Origin: a bacterium HR19
GTDB taxonomy: Bacteria; Calescibacteriota; Calescibacteriia; Calescibacteriales; Calescibacteriaceae
Length of the DNA stretch: 64,000 bases
Direction: 5' to 3'
NCBI GenBank assembly: GCA_002898315.1
Contig: BEHV01000010.1
Coordinates: 1-64,000, forward strand
Shown here piece by piece: positions 1 through 8,014 of the stretch. The notes below the pieces were generated by a model. It saw only the letters and a list, made by a program, of their open reading frames with translations, had not been told where the DNA came from and searched no databases. Position 1 is the stretch's first letter. Each line of letters opens with the position of its first letter. A program made the position numbers and the translations under genes.

Positions 1-1
1 T

Positions 2-109
2 ATGGATGGGTTATGTGTTAGGGTGTTTGAGTTTGGAGAGGGGACAGGTTCAGGGAAGATATGGTGGAGATATTACAGGTTGAACGAAGGACAAAACGCA
101 GTAAAGTGA
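2..109 (+). CDS. possible C-terminal end of a gene cut by the window edge
   Basis: One reading frame is open from the second base to a TGA at 107-109 and would give the last 35 residues of a protein rich in Gly and aromatic residues. I do not recognise it. The evidence is only an open frame at the window edge, so it may be chance. Sequence to the left would settle it. Confidence 0.2.
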   Translation: MDGLCVRVFEFGEGTGSGKIWWRYYRLNEGQNAVK

Positions 110-176
110 GGGAACAGGAGAAAATTTTACTCACACAAAAATTTGAAAATACGATTTATCTTTTTTCTGTTATTCT

Positions 177-590
177 GTGAATAAGAAGAAGATTTTATTT
201 GTATGTGTGGGTAATGCGTGGCGGAGTATAATTGCAGAAGCATACGCGAAAGCTCTCTTTGATGAAGATATAGAAGTGGAAAGCGGGGGGATAAGACCGC
301 TTGGATATATACCGCAAGATGTAGTAGAGGTGCTTTTGGAAGAGCCGGTGATAAGGGAGAAAGTAGATATATCTTCTTTGCGTTCAAAACCAATCATCAC
401 CGATAAACTTTCAGATTACAGCTATATTGTTGTTTTGAGCAGGACTATATTTTTTGCTCCCGAAGGGGTAAAGGTTCTTTACTTTGATGTTGAGGATCCC
501 GCTTTTTCAGATAAGGAATTTTTAAGACAGATAAGAGATAAGATAAAGGAGATAGTCACTCAGGTCAAAAGAGTTGTAGAAGAGAATTAA
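177..590 (+). CDS. low-molecular-weight phosphotyrosine phosphatase / arsenate-reductase-like protein
   Basis: A protein of 137 residues in the low-molecular-weight protein tyrosine phosphatase family, which also includes thioredoxin-linked ArsC. The N-terminus carries the P-loop pattern Cys-x5-Arg-Ser, with Cys10 as nucleophile and Arg16 binding the phosphate or arsenate oxyanion. An Asp-Pro pair near residue 106 fits the general-acid loop. The start is GTG; no better start lies upstream in frame. It stands alone, about 100 bases before an Rrf2 regulator on the same strand. The sequence does not decide between protein dephosphorylation and arsenate reduction. No other ars gene is nearby, so the family is firm and the substrate is not. 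Confidence 0.8.
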   Translation: MNKKKILFVCVGNAWRSIIAEAYAKALFDEDIEVESGGIRPLGYIPQDVVEVLLEEPVIREKVDISSLRSKPIITDKLSDYSYIVVLSRTIFFAPEGVKVLYFDVEDPAFSDKEFLRQIRDKIKEIVTQVKRVVEEN

Positions 591-661
591 AAATAAGCTG
601 GAAAATGAGAAAAAAATGAAAAAATGATAAATTATAATATTCAATTTAGCTTATGGTATAG

Positions 662-677
662 ATTTTTAATTAAAAAT
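662..677. promoter_or_regulatory. 16-bp perfect palindrome before the Rrf2 gene, possible operator
   Basis: The sequence ATTTTTAATTAAAAAT reads the same on both strands and ends 21 bases before the Rrf2 start codon. A TATAAT box lies at 633-638. Rrf2 regulators often control their own promoter, so this could be an operator. AT-rich palindromes also arise by chance in this genome. Confidence 0.35.
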
Positions 678-698
678 ATTTTTCAGGGGTTTTGAGTT

Positions 699-1127
699 AT
701 GATAAGTAGAACATCAGCTTACGCGATTCAGCTTCTTTGTTATTTGGCAGAAAAAGAAGAGAAAGAGAGGGAGAAATCTAAGGGTGTTTTTGAACCGGTT
801 TTCGTTTATGATATTGCAGATAAGGTTGGAGTTCCGCGAAACTTTCTTTCAAAAATAGCGGTTGTCCTCGCCAAAAAGGGAATTTTGGGCTCACAAAAAG
901 GACCAAAAGGCGGAGTTTTTTTGAAGGTCTCCCCAGATAAAATAACTCTTTACGATATATGTGAGATTTTCGGAGAAAACATCCTCAAATCCGACTGTAT
1001 TCTTGGAAATCCTCAGTGTGGTGATTCTGTTGCCTGTCCTATGCATAACTTCTGGAAGAAAGAGAGAGAAAGGTTTTTAGATTACCTCAGAAAGACAACA
1101 ATATCTAAGCTGATAAGCAAAAAGTAA
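699..1127 (+). CDS. Rrf2-family transcriptional regulator with Fe-S ligand pattern (IscR/NsrR-like)
   Basis: A protein of 142 residues with an N-terminal winged helix that starts in the usual Rrf2 way and has the GxxGG wing near residues 68-72. The regulatory region has Cys100, Cys107 and Cys113, followed by His116. In IscR three cysteines and a following histidine hold a [2Fe-2S] cluster, and the Cys-Pro-Met-His end here matches that layout closely. NsrR uses the same three cysteines. The protein therefore probably senses iron-sulfur status, nitric oxide or redox stress. No isc or suf genes adjoin it, so its targets are unknown. A palindrome just upstream may be its own operator. Confidence 0.88.
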   Translation: MISRTSAYAIQLLCYLAEKEEKEREKSKGVFEPVFVYDIADKVGVPRNFLSKIAVVLAKKGILGSQKGPKGGVFLKVSPDKITLYDICEIFGENILKSDCILGNPQCGDSVACPMHNFWKKERERFLDYLRKTTISKLISKK

Positions 1128-1140
1128 TAATGTGAGTTCT

Positions 1141-2295
1141 TCATTCTTTTTTTGTGATTTTGTATATTTTCCCGCTTTTGTGATCAAGAACATAGATTTC
1201 TCCTGATTTATCTTCTGCAAAAGATGAGACCATAAGACCTGATTCAATAAGCACAGAGCTATCTGATAATTTGAGATTGTAGTATTTTTCAGCATCCAGA
1301 ACTCTTATTTTTCCGGAGCACCAATCTCCGTAAAGATATTTTCCATGCAGAAGTTTTATTTTCTCTCCTCTATAAACATATCCGCCTATTACAGCGCAAT
1401 CTTTTTGCTCATAAAGTTTATACACCGTTACGGGAAATGAAAAATTTGTTTTGGAGCAATTTCGGTCAAATATTTCAAAACCTTCATAGCATCGCCATCC
1501 ATAGTTTTTCCCTCTTTCAATTATGTTTATTTCTTCCCATCTGTTTTGACCGACATCTCCAGCCCAAAGAGCTCCTGTTTTTCTATCAAAGCTGAATCTC
1601 CATGGGTTTCTCAATCCGAAAGCGAACACTTCTGCACAGCCACGAACGGGTTTTTTGCTCTGATTTACTCCGCAGACCACATCATCAGAAAAAGGATTGT
1701 CTTTCGGTATAGCATACGGGAGTTCTGTCTCCGGGTCTATTCTCAATATTGAACCAAGAAGGTCTTTTGGATTTTGTCCTGTCTTCAATGGGTCTCCCGC
1801 TCCTCCTCCATCCCCCAAAGATATATATAGCAAACCATCTGGACCAAACTTTATATCTCCGCCCTTGTGATTCGGGAAAGGTGGTTGTCTCACTTTCAAA
1901 ATAATCGTTTCTCTATCACCAGCAGAAAATTTTCTATCTTTCACCGCAAAAAAGGAAATTATGCTGTAGCCATACTTTGATGTGTAAGATATGTAAATTC
2001 GCCCGTTTGATTTGAAGTTCGGAGAGAATGCTATGCCCAGCAGACCTTTTTCTCCTCCGAAATCAATTCTATCTCGTATGTCTAAAAAGTTTTTTACTTT
2101 CCAATTCCCATTTTCTTTGAAGACCACTTTTACTCTTCCAATCTGCTCTGCTATGTAAAATATTCCGTCTTCAATCGGATTTTCAACCATAGCGACCGGT
2201 TTTTCAAATTCAAAAGGTAAGAACTCCTCTAAACTGACTTCCTCTCTTTCGTTCATCTGGCAAATTATTCCAAGAATCAATAGAAAAACCATCAA
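1141..2295 (-). CDS. PQQ-dependent aldose sugar dehydrogenase family protein
   Basis: A 384-residue six-bladed beta-propeller of the glucose/sorbosone dehydrogenase family (soluble GDH, YliI, Asd). The short hydrophobic N-terminus suggests export to the periplasm. Family motifs are clear: a GEKGLLG-type segment early on, GPDGLLYISLGDGGGAGDP in the middle with the metal-binding Gly/Asp loop, then GLRNPWR, GDVGQNRWEE and GKNYGW near the PQQ pocket. These enzymes oxidise aldose sugars with PQQ and pass electrons to the respiratory chain. It lies 23 bases behind a peptide-type binding protein on the same strand, so the two may be co-transcribed. No PQQ synthesis genes are in view. The substrate cannot be told from sequence. 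Confidence 0.85.
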   Translation of the reverse strand: MMVFLLILGIICQMNEREEVSLEEFLPFEFEKPVAMVENPIEDGIFYIAEQIGRVKVVFKENGNWKVKNFLDIRDRIDFGGEKGLLGIAFSPNFKSNGRIYISYTSKYGYSIISFFAVKDRKFSAGDRETIILKVRQPPFPNHKGGDIKFGPDGLLYISLGDGGGAGDPLKTGQNPKDLLGSILRIDPETELPYAIPKDNPFSDDVVCGVNQSKKPVRGCAEVFAFGLRNPWRFSFDRKTGALWAGDVGQNRWEEINIIERGKNYGWRCYEGFEIFDRNCSKTNFSFPVTVYKLYEQKDCAVIGGYVYRGEKIKLLHGKYLYGDWCSGKIRVLDAEKYYNLKLSDSSVLIESGLMVSSFAEDKSGEIYVLDHKSGKIYKITKKE

Positions 2296-2318
2296 GAGAA
2301 ATTTATTGATTTTATCTG

Positions 2319-3863
2319 TTATTCTATTATTTTTGAGAGAAAAGTGAGAGAGCCACCGGGGATTATATCTGATTCATCTAAATGTTTTACTTTATCTTTC
2401 CTGAAAACTATTATATCTTTCACCTGCCACAGGGGTATGTATGGTAGTTCATCTTGAAGAATTTTCTGGGCTTGCTCTAAAAGTGTTTTTCTCTCTCTTT
2501 CGTTCATTTCTGCTGTTGCTCTTTCTACTATTGCGTCAAAGATTGGATTTGAGAACATAACCCTGTTTGCTCCATAAGGAGGAATCATTTTGCTATGCGC
2601 GATATATCTTAAAATTTCAGGGTCTTTCACTCCGACAAAGTTGAGCGAGTACATATCAAAGTTCCCATTTATCACCTCATAAAAGAAAGTTGAGAACTCA
2701 CGAGATTGAATATCTATTTTCATTCCTATTTTTTCAAGTCCGCTTGCTATTGCCTTCACATTTCTTATAGCATATTTTATGTTTGATGTTTTCCAGATAA
2801 ATACCGGAGCTTTCTGTTCTGAGAAAAATCCCGCTTCTTCAAGGAGTTTCTTTGCGGTTTCAGGAGAGTAAGGGTATTGATGGTATTCAAAGTAAAATTT
2901 TGAACTTTTAGGAAGCATAGAGTTTATCGGTTCAGCGTAATCTTCAAGAAGGTTTTTTATTATCTCTTCTTTTGGTATGGCGTATGCTATTGCTTTTCTT
3001 ACTCTTCTATCTGCAAGATATTTATTTCGCAAGTTTAATCCTATGTATGATATATTTATTCCAGAACTTTGAGTAATCTGGACATTTTTTAATTTTTTCA
3101 CATATTCTATCAGATTTGGTGGGACAGCGTTTACTATTATATCTACATCTCCTTTTTCAAGTTCAAGGATTCTTGTTATATCGTTCTCTATTCCTTTGAT
3201 AACGACTTTTTTTTTGCTGTTTCTTTTTTGCAGGACTGCTTTTTTTCCGGGTTCAAACTCAACGAGCTTGAAATCTCCTGTGCAGTCGGTGAAGTTATCT
3301 TCGGGGAATATAGGAGATGTAAGGTCGTACATTATTGAGGCGTATGGTTGAGATACGATTTCAATTTCGTTTTCACTCGTTTCTCTGATATTTTTTATAT
3401 ATCTGAATTTTCCTCTATCTATGTATTTTTTGAGTGATTTTACAACGAGCGATGAGTTTATTTTAAGTCCAGAGCATGTTTTTTCTCCTTCTCTTATTTT
3501 TATCTTCAATATTATTTCTTCACCATCATTTCCCCATCTTTTTTGTATATCTATTTTTTCTGCGAGGTCTGGTATTATGTTGAGGTTTCTATCAAATTTA
3601 AAAAGTGCTTTGTGAATAAGTTCAACAACTCTGAAAGAATAAGCGGAGTTCGCAAGTGGCGGATAGAGATTCGTTGGTCCATCTTCCATGGCTACAACTA
3701 TTGGCTTTCTATCTTCTGGTCGTTCTTCGTTTTTATCTTTGAACAGGCAGGAGTTTTGTGAGATAGAATTTATAAAGCCAAAAATCAATAAAGTTTGTAG
3801 AGAAGTGAAATAAAATTTTTGAGAATTTTTTCTGATTTTTATGTGTTGATTGATTGAGGGCAT
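2319..3863 (-). CDS. ABC transporter substrate-binding protein, family 5 (peptide/nickel type)
   Basis: A 514-residue extracytoplasmic solute-binding protein of the DppA/OppA/NikA family. The N-terminus is hydrophobic and a Cys near residue 40 could be lipidated, although the lipobox is poor. The mature part has family-5 signatures: a segment on feeble oligopeptide recognition, the RxVRKAIAYAI-type helix of the second lobe, and the C-terminal stretch around an IPLWQ motif. Such proteins deliver peptides, nickel or other small solutes to an inner-membrane ABC importer. No permease or ATPase gene lies next to it, so the partner is elsewhere. The downstream sugar dehydrogenase is close enough to share its transcript. 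Confidence 0.82.
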   Translation of the reverse strand: MPSINQHIKIRKNSQKFYFTSLQTLLIFGFINSISQNSCLFKDKNEERPEDRKPIVVAMEDGPTNLYPPLANSAYSFRVVELIHKALFKFDRNLNIIPDLAEKIDIQKRWGNDGEEIILKIKIREGEKTCSGLKINSSLVVKSLKKYIDRGKFRYIKNIRETSENEIEIVSQPYASIMYDLTSPIFPEDNFTDCTGDFKLVEFEPGKKAVLQKRNSKKKVVIKGIENDITRILELEKGDVDIIVNAVPPNLIEYVKKLKNVQITQSSGINISYIGLNLRNKYLADRRVRKAIAYAIPKEEIIKNLLEDYAEPINSMLPKSSKFYFEYHQYPYSPETAKKLLEEAGFFSEQKAPVFIWKTSNIKYAIRNVKAIASGLEKIGMKIDIQSREFSTFFYEVINGNFDMYSLNFVGVKDPEILRYIAHSKMIPPYGANRVMFSNPIFDAIVERATAEMNERERKTLLEQAQKILQDELPYIPLWQVKDIIVFRKDKVKHLDESDIIPGGSLTFLSKIIE

Positions 3864-3895
3864 TTTAAAAAGCGTTTTACTGTGGGCAAGATAGA

Positions 3896-4495
3896 TTATC
3901 CCTTATAGAATATAGCTAGAATTATGCTCACCCACATGGTTATCTGAATCCCGAGAATCCAGAGGAACATTTTCCTCATTTCTTTGACTTCTTCTTTCAT
4001 CGTTTTTTCAAGGTCTTCAACTTTCTTTTCAAGCTTATCTACTCTTTCCTCTAATTTTGAAACCCGCGCGTCAAGTTTTGCGATGTCTTCTTTCAACTCA
4101 GCTCTTACATTATTTATTTCTTCTTTTAGTTCAGCTCTCACACTATTTATCTCTTCTTTTAACCCGTTCCTTACATTGTTTGTTTCTTTTCTTACACCGT
4201 TTATCTCTTCTTTTAGTTCAACTCTTACACTGTTTATTTCTCTCCTTACGCTTTCTATCTCTTCTTTTAGCTCAGTTCTCACATTATTTATTTCCTCTTT
4301 CAGCTCGGCTCTTGCACTATTTATCTCTTCTTTCAGTTCGGCTTTTGCTAATGATACGGTATGCTCTACATCTTGTCTTGTAGCGGTTTCAGCTTTTTTA
4401 GATTGTATAAACTCAACAATTATTTTAGCTTCCCTTTCACCTAATTTTTGCTTGAATATCTCATATACTTCAATCTCTGTTGCTGTATCGCTCAC
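3896..4495 (-). CDS. coiled-coil protein with hendecad repeats and a C-terminal membrane anchor (DUF1640-like)
   Basis: A 199-residue protein. Residues 1-50 form a short mixed head. Residues 52-140 are built from about seven 11-residue units with the core ELKEEINxVR, two of them separated by 7-residue inserts. A leucine/valine heptad coil follows, and residues 175-196 form one transmembrane helix with only a few residues behind it. Hendecad repeats form long right-handed or straight coiled coils. The layout resembles DUF1640/CCDC90-type proteins, a tentative match. It is divergent from the thioredoxin-like gene. Function is unknown; a tail-anchored rod or scaffold is an inference. Confidence 0.75.
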   Translation of the reverse strand: MSDTATEIEVYEIFKQKLGEREAKIIVEFIQSKKAETATRQDVEHTVSLAKAELKEEINSARAELKEEINNVRTELKEEIESVRREINSVRVELKEEINGVRKETNNVRNGLKEEINSVRAELKEEINNVRAELKEDIAKLDARVSKLEERVDKLEKKVEDLEKTMKEEVKEMRKMFLWILGIQITMWVSIILAIFYKG

Positions 4496-4564
4496 GGAAT
4501 AAAATTTAAAAATTTCTTTTCATTTTTGTGTCTATTTTGTATTTTTCTGGCTAATCTATAATTT

Positions 4565-4900
4565 ATGAAGCACAAAATAGAGCTTCGGTATTGGAAGGAT
4601 TGCCCATCTTGGCCGATTGCTATTGAGAGGTTGAAAGAAATAATAAATGAACTCAAATCCCAAGGTCATGAAATAGAACTTACCCTTTACGAGGTCAGAA
4701 CAGATGAAGAAGCAGAGGAACTCAGATTCCCCGGGTCGCCTACAATATTAGTTGATGGGAAAGATATAGACGAAGAAGGAGCAAGGCAAAATCCCGTCGG
4801 TCTTACATGCAGAGTATATAATATCAACGGAAAGATTTTACCCGTTCCTCCGCTTGAATTCATCAGAGAAAGAATCATTTCACTTCTGAAAGGTAAGTGA
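4565..4900 (+). CDS. thioredoxin-fold protein with a single N-terminal Cys (alkylmercury-lyase-associated type)
   Basis: A 111-residue protein with a thioredoxin-like fold: beta strand, then Cys13-Pro-Ser-Trp at the start of helix 1, and later a PGSPTILVDG stretch holding the cis-proline. A second Cys lies in a GLTCRVY motif that recurs in small thioredoxin-like proteins annotated near mercury and redox genes. The usual CxxC is reduced to one Cys, so any disulfide would involve the distant Cys of the GLTCR motif. It is the first gene before the flagellar cluster, 45 bases ahead of flgF on the same strand, so read-through is possible, but a role in motility is not implied. Confidence 0.7.
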   Translation: MKHKIELRYWKDCPSWPIAIERLKEIINELKSQGHEIELTLYEVRTDEEAEELRFPGSPTILVDGKDIDEEGARQNPVGLTCRVYNINGKILPVPPLEFIRERIISLLKGK

Positions 4901-4945
4901 GGAAAAATTTTCCTATGGTATGGTCTTTGCATATTCTTGTGGAAG

Positions 4946-5752
4946 ATGGGACTTTCTCACCAACCGCTGTATATAGCTACTGCTGGTGCTTACGCTAACC
5001 AGAGAAAACTTGAAGTTATATCAAACAACCTTGCAAATGCATCAACTTATGGATACAAAAGAGATATAGTTGCTTTTGAGGGACTCTTTGAACCGGCTTC
5101 TCCTATTACTCCTCTTAATCCAAAGCTCTACTTTGATTTACATAATGAACAGGTTAGTCAGAGGATGGTTCTTTTTGATGAGACATATACCGACTTTTCA
5201 CAGGGAGCACTTATAGAAACAGGAAACCCTCTTGATATAGCTATATCAGGAGATGGTTTTTTTGCGGTCCAAACAGAGGACGGAATAAAATTCACAAGAG
5301 CCGGAAACTTCACCATATCTCCTGATGGATACATCATAACTCCGCAGGGGTATAAACTTTTGGGTAAGAAGGGGGAGCCGATAAGAATTCCGTTTGAAGA
5401 GTGGGCTCCACAAGATATAGTCATCACTCCCGATGGAGGAGTATTTTTAGGAGTAAGACAGGGTGAAGAGAGAAAGAGCATTTTCATAGACCAAATAGGC
5501 ATCTATTCAATACCTGAGGGATTGGCAAAAAAAGTTGGAGAAAATCTCTTTGACGTTGATGATATAAGTTATGTTCAAGATTCTGAGAACTTTAAAGTTC
5601 TGCAAGGTTTTTTAGAGTCATCTAATGTCAATCCGATAAACGAGATGGTATCTTTGATAGAAGTTCAGAGAGCTTATGAAGCGAATACAAGGGTTATAAC
5701 ATCTGTTGATTCCACGCTTTCTACATCAATAAGAGATTTGGGAAGAATTTAA
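4946..5752 (+). CDS. flgF: flagellar basal-body rod protein FlgF
   Basis: A flagellar rod/hook family protein of about 268 residues. The N-terminus has the family signature of an LYIAT-type segment followed by VISNNLANASTYGYK. The C-terminus has the matching coil with FLESSNVNPINEMVSLIEVQRAYEAN. Both ends form the coiled-coil core of the axial structure, and the middle is the outer beta domain. Paired directly with flgG and placed first, it is best called FlgF of the proximal rod rather than FlgG. I chose the ATG at 4946; a TTG three codons upstream at 4937 is possible. It is exported by the flagellar type III apparatus, which is not in this window. Confidence 0.85.
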   Translation: MGLSHQPLYIATAGAYANQRKLEVISNNLANASTYGYKRDIVAFEGLFEPASPITPLNPKLYFDLHNEQVSQRMVLFDETYTDFSQGALIETGNPLDIAISGDGFFAVQTEDGIKFTRAGNFTISPDGYIITPQGYKLLGKKGEPIRIPFEEWAPQDIVITPDGGVFLGVRQGEERKSIFIDQIGIYSIPEGLAKKVGENLFDVDDISYVQDSENFKVLQGFLESSNVNPINEMVSLIEVQRAYEANTRVITSVDSTLSTSIRDLGRI

Positions 5753-5772
5753 AGAGAGGAGGTGATTGAGCT

Positions 5773-6567
5773 ATGTTCAGGTCCTTATGGTCGTCAGCAA
5801 CAGGAATGATAGCTCAACAGCAGAACCTTGATGTGATATCTAACAATCTCGCAAACGTCTCTACTCCCGGATTCAAGAAATCAAGAGCAGAGTTTGAGGA
5901 CCTTGTTTATCAAGACCTTCTTCTGCCGGGAGTGGAAACATCTTTGCAGGCGACAAATCATCCTACCGGTGCGCAAATAGGAGCTGGAACCCGTCTTTCA
6001 GGAATAACAAAAATTATGTCCCCCGGTGAACTCCTTGAAACCAACAGAGAATTTGACCTTGCCATAGATAGTGAAGGGTTCTTTCAGGTACTTCTTCCAG
6101 ATGGGCAGATAGCTTATACCCGCGCTGGAAACTTTCAGAAATCCGCAGAGGGAGTTCTTGTGACTCCCGAAGGTTATCCTCTTTTCCCCGAGATAGTTGT
6201 TCCACAGGAGGTTGTGCAGATTCAGGTGAGCCCAGATGGTCTTGTCACGGGAATTATTCCAGGGCAGGAAGAATCTCCGATAGTTCTCGGTCAGATTGAG
6301 CTTGCACGTTTTATAAACCCATCTGGCCTCAAAGCAATAGGTAAGAACCTTTTTGTTCAGACATACGCATCTGGCGACCCGATAGTCGGAATTCCCGGAG
6401 AGGAGGGTTTTGGAAGAATTCTTCAGGGTTTTCTTGAGGTTTCAAATGTGAATGCTATTCAGGAGATGATAGCTATGCTCCTTGCTCAAAGGGTCTATGA
6501 GATGAACTCCCGAGCTGTTACCGCAACAGATAACATTATGGCAACCACCGTAAATATAGTCAGATAG
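5773..6567 (+). CDS. flgG: flagellar distal rod protein FlgG
   Basis: A 264-residue distal rod protein, matching the usual FlgG length of about 260. It starts MFRSLWSSATGM and continues into QNLDVISNNLANVSTPGFK, the classic FlgG N-terminus. It ends with FLEVSNVNAIQEMIAMLLAQRVYEMNSRAVTATDNI, the C-terminal half of the rod coil. A strong GAGGAGGTGA ribosome binding site precedes the ATG. It follows flgF by 20 bases in the rod and ring operon. The distal rod crosses the peptidoglycan and is enclosed by the P and L rings made by flgI and flgH downstream. Confidence 0.93.
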   Translation: MFRSLWSSATGMIAQQQNLDVISNNLANVSTPGFKKSRAEFEDLVYQDLLLPGVETSLQATNHPTGAQIGAGTRLSGITKIMSPGELLETNREFDLAIDSEGFFQVLLPDGQIAYTRAGNFQKSAEGVLVTPEGYPLFPEIVVPQEVVQIQVSPDGLVTGIIPGQEESPIVLGQIELARFINPSGLKAIGKNLFVQTYASGDPIVGIPGEEGFGRILQGFLEVSNVNAIQEMIAMLLAQRVYEMNSRAVTATDNIMATTVNIVR

Positions 6568-6610
6568 CCATAAAAAAATTTTTCTGCTTGAAGGAGGTTT
6601 TATCAGACTT

Positions 6611-7255
6611 ATGTTTTTTTTCATAACTACTTTGTTAATATCTTTGAGTAATTCTGATATTGAAAAGAAGATAAGAGATAACCTGAACTGTCCCGACTGT
6701 GAGATAAAGATTCTGTCTGTTCATGTTCCTTTTGGTATGAAGCTGGATAGTTTTGAATATGTTGAGATAGTTCCGAAGGACTCAAAAGTTTTTGGACGCA
6801 GGGTTTTTACAGCATACTTCAAAAAAGAGGGAAAAAATTTCATTGGAACAGTTTTTGCATTTATAGATAAAAAAGTGAAAATCATGAGAGCAAAAAGAAG
6901 ATTAGAAAGAGGAGAGACCTCAAAACCAGATGATTTTGAAACTCAGGATATTTTCTCAACACTCGCTCCGCAAGATTTTATCTCACCAGATGATATGGCA
7001 AATACAAACCTTATATTAAAAGTTCCTGTGGGTAAGGGTGAGATTCTGCGAAAGACACATCTTCAAGAGGAATTTGCCATAAGAAAAGGCGATATGGTCA
7101 AGCTCGTTCTGAACTCCGGTTCAATACATATTGAGTTCCCGGGATTAGCGCTTTCTGACGCAAAGGAAGGAGAAAAGGTTAAAGTCAGAAACCTATCTTC
7201 AAACAAAATAGTTTATGGTGAAGCAAAAGGAGGAAAAATTGTGGAAATAAAATAG
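6611..7255 (+). CDS. flgA: flagellar P-ring assembly chaperone FlgA
   Basis: A 214-residue FlgA-like protein. The short hydrophobic start suggests export to the periplasm, where FlgA helps FlgI assemble into the P ring. The C-terminal half is the SAF-type domain: a VGKGEILRKTHL segment, then IRKGDMVKLVLNSGSI and a GEKVKVRNLSSNKIVYG stretch typical of FlgA. Two cysteines near residues 28-31 (CPDC) are an extra feature. A GAAGGAGGT site sits well before the ATG. Its place between flgG and flgH supports the call. Confidence 0.85.
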   Translation: MFFFITTLLISLSNSDIEKKIRDNLNCPDCEIKILSVHVPFGMKLDSFEYVEIVPKDSKVFGRRVFTAYFKKEGKNFIGTVFAFIDKKVKIMRAKRRLERGETSKPDDFETQDIFSTLAPQDFISPDDMANTNLILKVPVGKGEILRKTHLQEEFAIRKGDMVKLVLNSGSIHIEFPGLALSDAKEGEKVKVRNLSSNKIVYGEAKGGKIVEIK

Positions 7256-7261
7256 TATGGG

Positions 7262-7996
7262 ATGATGATGGTTATGATGGAGAAAATCACAAGGAATTCA
7301 GAGAGTAAAGCAGAGCTTGAAATTCTAAAAGATTTCGGCAAACTTTTTACGTTTTTGCTTTTGTTTTCTTTTTCTTGTTCTGCGAAGAAAGAACCAGAAT
7401 TCCCGAAAGCGTCAGAAGATATTATGGAGACAAGAGATCTTGAAAAATCACCTGAGGAAGGTTCTCTCTTTTACGAAGGTAGCCCTCTTGCAAATCTATA
7501 TGCTGATATGAAAGCGAGGCGTGTTGGAGATGTGCTGGTTGTGAAAATAGTTGAGAATGTTAAGGCGAAAAATCAACAGACCAAAGATATGAGCAGAAAC
7601 TCTGAGATGAAGTATAACCTTGGAGCTGGAATAACAAAGTCAAAGTTAGATGGTTTCTCTCTTGATGCAGGTGCGGGAGGAAAAAACAATTTTTCTTCAA
7701 AAGGTTCGCAAAATAGCGAGAATCAATTTATAGCTACTGTTGGAGCAAGAGTCATAAAGGTTTTTCCATCGGGAAATCTCCTCATAGAAGGAGAAAAATA
7801 CATAAGACATAACGATGAGGTTCAGAAAATATATGTCAGAGGGATTGTGAGACCCGAAGATATAATGCACGATAACTCCGTCCTCTCAACCTCACTTGTT
7901 AATGCGAGAATTGAATATGTATCTGAGGGCGACTTTGCGAAAAAGCTGAGACAAGGATGGTTGCAAAAAATCCTTGATTTCATCTCACCTTTCTAA
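7262..7996 (+). CDS. flgH: flagellar L-ring lipoprotein FlgH
   Basis: A 244-residue L-ring protein. The N-terminus is long, and a hydrophobic stretch ends at a likely lipidated Cys39 (FSFSC), as expected for this outer-membrane lipoprotein. Family features follow: GSLFYEGSPLANLYADMKARRVGDVLVV, then a Gly/Ser-rich middle, and near the end YVRGIVRPEDI followed by a segment on NARIEY. FlgH forms the outer-membrane bushing around the rod, so its presence shows an outer membrane. The start is uncertain because several ATG codons cluster at 7262-7279; a start at 7274 or 7277 would be nearer to the usual leader length. Confidence 0.9.
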   Translation: MMMVMMEKITRNSESKAELEILKDFGKLFTFLLLFSFSCSAKKEPEFPKASEDIMETRDLEKSPEEGSLFYEGSPLANLYADMKARRVGDVLVVKIVENVKAKNQQTKDMSRNSEMKYNLGAGITKSKLDGFSLDAGAGGKNNFSSKGSQNSENQFIATVGARVIKVFPSGNLLIEGEKYIRHNDEVQKIYVRGIVRPEDIMHDNSVLSTSLVNARIEYVSEGDFAKKLRQGWLQKILDFISPF

Positions 7997-8014
7997 TGAA
8001 GGAGGTCTGATAAT

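Noticed and set aside
3984-4502. Long plus-strand frame opposite the coiled-coil gene
   Set aside because: It is the antisense of the repeats, Ser/Phe-rich, and the minus-strand gene has normal protein features.
4557-4562. TATAAT directly before the thioredoxin-like start as a leaderless promoter
   Set aside because: It is only two bases from the ATG, so transcription would start inside the gene.
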